In this document: positions 30,042-32,870 of the stretch, in pieces
How positions within the stretch are numbered: the stretch's first letter is position 1
How the letters are laid out: each line of letters opens with the position of its first letter
Assembly (NCBI GenBank): GCA_035315065.1
Contig: DATFYM010000109.1
Coordinates: 1 to 32,870, forward strand
From: DATFYM01 sp035315065
GTDB lineage: Bacteria > Acidobacteriota > Terriglobia > UBA7540
Direction: 5' to 3'
DNA: 32,870 nt
Made by a program: the position numbers and the translations under genes
The notes under the pieces: generated by a model
What the model saw: the letters and a program-made list of their open reading frames with translations, nothing else
Told to the model about the DNA's origin: nothing
Database searches by the model: none

Positions 30042-31775
30042 TTGAACACCAGAGCCGAACACGCATGGGTGGATGACGCCAGCAATAAGAATGACCGGAG
30101 CGAAGTCCTCGCTTGGGACGGTCGGCTCGACAACCGCGATGACCTGCTTCTTCGACTCAAGGACTCGCTAGGGTGCGACACGAGTAACCCAGCGCTCGCC
30201 CTCGCCGCGTACCAGCGCTGGGGCACCCGCGGCTTCGTCCATCTCCTCGGCGATTGGAGCGTTGTTATCCGCGACGCTACCAACCGGAGGATAATTCTCG
30301 CGAGCGATTTCGCGGGCGTTCGTCCCCTCTATTACCACCTCCGACCCGAAAGAATTCTGTGGTCGACTCGATTGCAGTCTCTGGTGGAGGCGACGGGAAT
30401 CGACGAGCTTGATGATAAGTACATCGCGGGGTTCTTGACCTTCGGCGGCTACCCGAACCGTACGCCCTACACGGGAATCTATTCGGTTCCCCCCGGCCAC
30501 GCGCTCTCCGTGTCAGCAACGGAGACGACCATCCACCCGTTCTGGTCGTTGCCAACCGGCGATTCGATTCGGTACCGGAACGAGCACCAGTATGAGGACC
30601 AGCTTCGCGCCCTGTTTCAGGAAGCGGTGGCCGTTCGCCTGCAGACGGACGCGCCGGTTCTTGCCGAGCTGAGTGGCGGGCTCGATTCGTCGTCCGTCGT
30701 CTGTATGGCAAATCACCTGATTCGAAGGCGTTCCGTAAGCGCTCCGCGTTTGGTCGGTGTCAGTTACGTCTGGAGGAATTCGCGTGACGAGCCGTTCTTT
30801 CGAGACGTCGAAGCATTCTGCGATATCGAGGGAATCCACCTGTCGACGCACGCGAGTCCACTCATTACCAAAATGAACGTGGGAAGCGCCATCCCCGCAG
30901 GCTTTGAGCCCTTGTGGATGTCGGCCAGCACGGTCGCGCGCGGGCTGGGAGCAAGAGTTTTCCTGACAGGGTACAATGGCGACCTCGTGATGGGTAATTG
31001 GTTCGATGACAGCGTGCAGGTCGCGGCATCGCTGCGCCGATTCCAGATCGTGCAGGCGGGTAAGGAAGCGTTAGCCTGGAGCAAACGCCTCCGGATTCCG
31101 ATTTCCTGGGTCCTTTGGCGGGCATTTCGGGCGGCTCTGCCCCCCACTCTGGGGACCGCGGCGAGCTGCATGCTGACCGAGGGTTCGTATCTGCCGAAAA
31201 GCACCGCGACATCGCTTCTCGCTGGCTTCTCGAAGCGGACAGGCCTTTCCGAAAAGGGCAGCTTCTTCTCCAATGCCTGGATGGATGCCCCGCCGGAGCG
31301 CCGCAAACACTTCCAGGCACTGACAATGCTGCTGGAACTGCGCTCGCTGCAACCACCCGAGCCATTGCAGCACCTCGACTACACTCACCCCTTCGCTCAC
31401 CGCCCGCTAGTCGAGTTCCTGATGGCGGTCCCGGCTGATGTGCTTTGTGGGCCAAGCGAGCCGCGGAAACTGATGCGCCGCGCGCTATCCGATCTGTGGC
31501 CGGGCAAACTGCGAAGCCGGCGATCAAAGGCCTTTTTCCATGCTCCCTGGCTCGAAGCGCTACGTCCCATGGCCCGCGACCTCCTAAAGGGGCGGCAGAT
31601 GGAGGTAGTCGAGCGTGGATTCGTGGACCGTACCAGCTTTCTTTCACGCCTGGAGCGCCTCTCGGCCGGACTCGAATGCAACGAGGCCCAATTGCGGCAG
31701 ATCATCCTCCTCGAGTTCTGGCTACGTCATCGGGGGCTGAGCCGGTCTTCTGGAGCCAAGCTCCGGGCCGCATGA
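30042..31775 (+). CDS. Lasso peptide macrolactam synthetase (C), asparagine-synthetase-like
   Basis: Encodes 577 residues from TTG 30042 with AGGAG six nucleotides upstream. It adenylates the Asp or Glu side chain of the core, and the freed N-terminal amine then closes the isopeptide ring. The amidotransferase-like part (to about 165) starts abruptly at EVLAWDGRLDNRDDL, which lies near residue 75 in asparagine synthetase B, so about 45 residues including the usual Cys1 region are missing. The stretch FVHLLGDWSVVIRDATNRRIILASDFAGVRPLYY follows normally. The ATP-pyrophosphatase domain has the P-loop SGGLDSSSVV (211-220) and LTGYNGDLVMG. The C-terminus (ILLEFWLRHRGL) is typical. The family often has a non-functional glutaminase, so activity may be intact. 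The precursor follows 44 bp downstream. Confidence 0.95.
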   Translation: MNTRAEHAWVDDASNKNDRSEVLAWDGRLDNRDDLLLRLKDSLGCDTSNPALALAAYQRWGTRGFVHLLGDWSVVIRDATNRRIILASDFAGVRPLYYHLRPERILWSTRLQSLVEATGIDELDDKYIAGFLTFGGYPNRTPYTGIYSVPPGHALSVSATETTIHPFWSLPTGDSIRYRNEHQYEDQLRALFQEAVAVRLQTDAPVLAELSGGLDSSSVVCMANHLIRRRSVSAPRLVGVSYVWRNSRDEPFFRDVEAFCDIEGIHLSTHASPLITKMNVGSAIPAGFEPLWMSASTVARGLGARVFLTGYNGDLVMGNWFDDSVQVAASLRRFQIVQAGKEALAWSKRLRIPISWVLWRAFRAALPPTLGTAASCMLTEGSYLPKSTATSLLAGFSKRTGLSEKGSFFSNAWMDAPPERRKHFQALTMLLELRSLQPPEPLQHLDYTHPFAHRPLVEFLMAVPADVLCGPSEPRKLMRRALSDLWPGKLRSRRSKAFFHAPWLEALRPMARDLLKGRQMEVVERGFVDRTSFLSRLERLSAGLECNEAQLRQIILLEFWLRHRGLSRSSGAKLRAA

Positions 31776-31819
31776 AGAAACGAGTTTGTCAGACCAAAAG
31801 AGAAAGGAGGTGAACAAGA

Positions 31820-31954
31820 ATGGAGAAGCAATATGAGATTCCGAAACTGGTGTTGGTTGGCCGGGCAGACGAAGTGGTGCTGGGCCCTCCCCATTTTGGG
31901 TTTGACTCCTCCGAGGGCATGGCCGAGGGCGATTTCGAGTACGAGCCGGATTAG
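31820..31954 (+). CDS. Lasso peptide precursor (A)
   Basis: Encodes 44 residues with an ideal ribosome site, AAAGGAGGTGA six nucleotides before ATG. The leader contains the RRE-binding motif Y5-E-I-P8-K-L10-V-L-V-G14. Cleavage is predicted between L21 and G22. The core (residues 22-44) begins G-P-P-H-F-G-F-D, so Gly1 and Asp8 would form an 8-residue macrolactam, followed by a 15-residue tail S-S-E-G-M-A-E-G-D-F-E-Y-E-P-D. The position before the last leader residue (-2) is Val instead of the usual Thr. The core has one His, no Lys or Arg and no Cys; its tail is strongly acidic. Hand-computed monoisotopic mass of the lasso form is about 2497.96 Da. Position is last in the cluster. Cleavage and ring are predictions. 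Confidence 0.87.
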   Translation: MEKQYEIPKLVLVGRADEVVLGPPHFGFDSSEGMAEGDFEYEPD

Positions 31955-31990
31955 TCGCAGGAATCGGGGTTAAACGGAGGGGGACGATTC

Positions 31991-32191
31991 GTGCAGCCTT
32001 GTTTGTCCGAACCGTACCGCAGCTCCTCCGAGCATGAACCGGCTGCCCTATTATTTCCCATCGCGAAGCTCGGTACCCGTGTCGCCCCGGACGCGGGTAC
32101 CGAAAAATCGGCACCCCGCCCTCTGGATCAACTCTGTGTTGTAACGTCTATTGAGTTTCAAGGGGACCAAGATTTCCGAGCAATGAAGTAG
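31991..32191 (+). CDS. Possible small ORF downstream of lasso precursor
   Basis: A 66-residue frame from GTG 31991 with GGAGGGGG seven nucleotides upstream. It has two cysteines near the ends (QPCLSEP, QLCVVTS) and no recognised motif, signal peptide or leader YxxPxL pattern, so it is not a second precursor. The opposite strand also has an open frame over much of the region. The ribosome site is the only positive evidence, and I cannot decide whether it is expressed. Confidence 0.22.
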   Translation: MQPCLSEPYRSSSEHEPAALLFPIAKLGTRVAPDAGTEKSAPRPLDQLCVVTSIEFQGDQDFRAMK

Positions 32192-32426
32192 CGAGCTGTT
32201 GCTACGAGGCGACGGGAATTACTGGGTGCCTCGGGCGCCGCCCTTCATTCCGCCTCAGGAGATCCGCCTTCGGTTGCCGCCGCGGCGACGGCACGGGCGG
32301 CCTATGCGACTTCCCTGGTCGGTGCACATGAGTTGCGGGTTCGCCCCAATCGCCGGGACAGTTCTCGATCCTATGAATGAAGCAAAAGCCACGCTCATCA
32401 TGAGCCATTACGTCAAGGGCGAACCC

Positions 32427-32564
32427 ATGAGCTACGTGTGCTCGCTGTGCGGTAAGCAATTCCTGCTCCCCGAAGATCGAAGTCCGAAGGAGGGAGCAAC
32501 AGAGCTGCTGGCCGCGTTTAGCGATCACGTCAAGAAGCGGCATTCTGATCCCCCAATAGAGTAA
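32427..32564 (+). CDS. Small C2H2 zinc-finger-like protein
   Basis: Encodes 45 residues from ATG 32427 with AAGGG seven nucleotides upstream. It has C5-x2-C8 (SYVCSLCGKQF) and H34-x4-H39 (DHVKKRH), a C2H2 arrangement with a long 25-residue spacer and SPKEGATELLAAFSDH helix. In-frame upstream starts (32400, 32373, and a longer one at 32199) would add a region with no domain character or ribosome site, so the short form is preferred. It may bind metal or nucleic acid. Nothing links it to the lasso cluster other than proximity. It could be an independent gene common in this group, by recollection of similar short proteins. Confidence 0.6.
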   Translation: MSYVCSLCGKQFLLPEDRSPKEGATELLAAFSDHVKKRHSDPPIE

Positions 32565-32577
32565 TTGCGAAAGAGCT

Positions 32578-32606
32578 TCAAACGCAGAGACGCAGAGGCA
32601 CAGGGA
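32578..32606. repeat. Single CGCAGAGACGCAGAGGC arm
   Basis: A single run of ACGCAGAGACGCAGAGGCAC at the 3' side of the zinc-finger gene, the same unit as the element at 761-1008. The partner arm is not seen nearby. Confidence 0.65.
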
Positions 32607-32740
32607 AAACTTCGGCGCTCGCGAGAAATTGACCCGCCTCTGCTGAGCCCTCGGGTTCACAAGTACGGCCACGTATTGCCTGACCCCTCACCCGTCGCTT
32701 CGCGCCACCCTCTCCCCAAGAAGGTGTGAAAAAATGCCTT

Positions 32741-32868
32741 AGCCCCGAAGGGGCGAAAGAGAGTAGCCCAGGGCGCAAGCCCTGGGTTGGGCGTTGTGCG
32801 TGGCCAGCGAGCCCCGGAAGGGGCGAAAGAAGAACCGGCCGGGCCACGTCTTACGCCCCTCCGGGGCT
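32741..32868. repeat. AGCCCCG(G)AAGGGGCGAAAGA repeat block
   Basis: AGCCCCGAAGGGGCGAAAGA (32741-32760) is repeated as AGCCCCGGAAGGGGCGAAAG (32810-32829), and inverted near the end as CGCCCCTCCGGGGCT (32854-32868). Between them CCCAGGG-CGCAAG-CCCTGGG (32767-32786) is a perfect hairpin. It is GC-rich and unlike the short-unit elements elsewhere, so it is a second repeat class. The element may continue past the window. Confidence 0.8.
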
Positions 32869-32870
32869 GA

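Overview
The window looks like a chromosomal stretch of an acidobacterium (phylum Acidobacteriota). This is inferred from moderate-to-high GC content, an ECF sigma factor of the type expanded in acidobacteria, a DUF4097/LiaF-like envelope module, a beta-propeller histidine kinase, and short-unit quasi-palindromic repeats in most intergenic gaps. No rRNA, tRNA, insertion sequence, integrase or CRISPR array was seen.

Layout. 1-2.9 kb: an XRE-type regulator, pyrB (both minus strand), a small zinc-ribbon protein, and a short conserved-looking protein. 3.1-10.2 kb (minus): a metallophosphoesterase, a membrane-anchored RoxA-like di-heme cytochrome, and a 1133-residue fusion of a GMC/cholesterol-oxidase-like flavoenzyme with an alpha/beta-hydrolase that has cysteine at the nucleophile position. 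The last two may form an oxidative pathway for a hydrophobic (sterol, terpenoid or polyprenoid) substrate. 10.6-16.2 kb (plus): an ECF sigma factor, its ZAS anti-sigma factor, a B-box membrane protein, four tandem paralogous one-TM/coiled-coil miniproteins, a small LiaF-like membrane protein, and a DUF4097 beta-repeat protein. This is probably an envelope-stress regulon encoded next to its sigma factor. 16.3-18.9 kb: aroA (minus), an exported rubrerythrin-like protein, and a small Cys4 protein. 19.0-23.7 kb: a sugar-porter MFS transporter converging on a Tat-exported GH2 beta-galactosidase that lies just behind a second ECF sigma factor. 24.0-28.6 kb: a small secreted protein divergent from a two-propeller sensor kinase and its NarL/LuxR response regulator.

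28.65-31.95 kb (plus) is the most interesting part: a lasso-peptide biosynthetic cluster. It has a DoxX-like membrane protein, a stand-alone PqqD-like RRE protein (B1), a transglutaminase-like leader peptidase (B2), an asparagine-synthetase-like macrolactam synthetase (C), and a 44-residue precursor (A) that is easy to miss. The precursor leader carries YxxPxLxxxG, and its core begins Gly-Pro-Pro-His-Phe-Gly-Phe-Asp, predicting an 8-residue Gly1-Asp8 ring and a very acidic tail. The precursor lies last, no exporter or isopeptidase is visible, residue -2 is Val instead of the usual Thr, and a perfect 37-bp inverted repeat sits between B2 and an N-terminally short C.

The second main observation is the repeats. 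About eighteen intergenic elements are long imperfect hairpins whose arms are degenerate tandem copies of a 7-8 bp unit, and the unit differs from element to element. Several run into the ends of neighbouring reading frames. The window ends in a different GC-rich repeat (AGCCCCG-AAGGGGCG).
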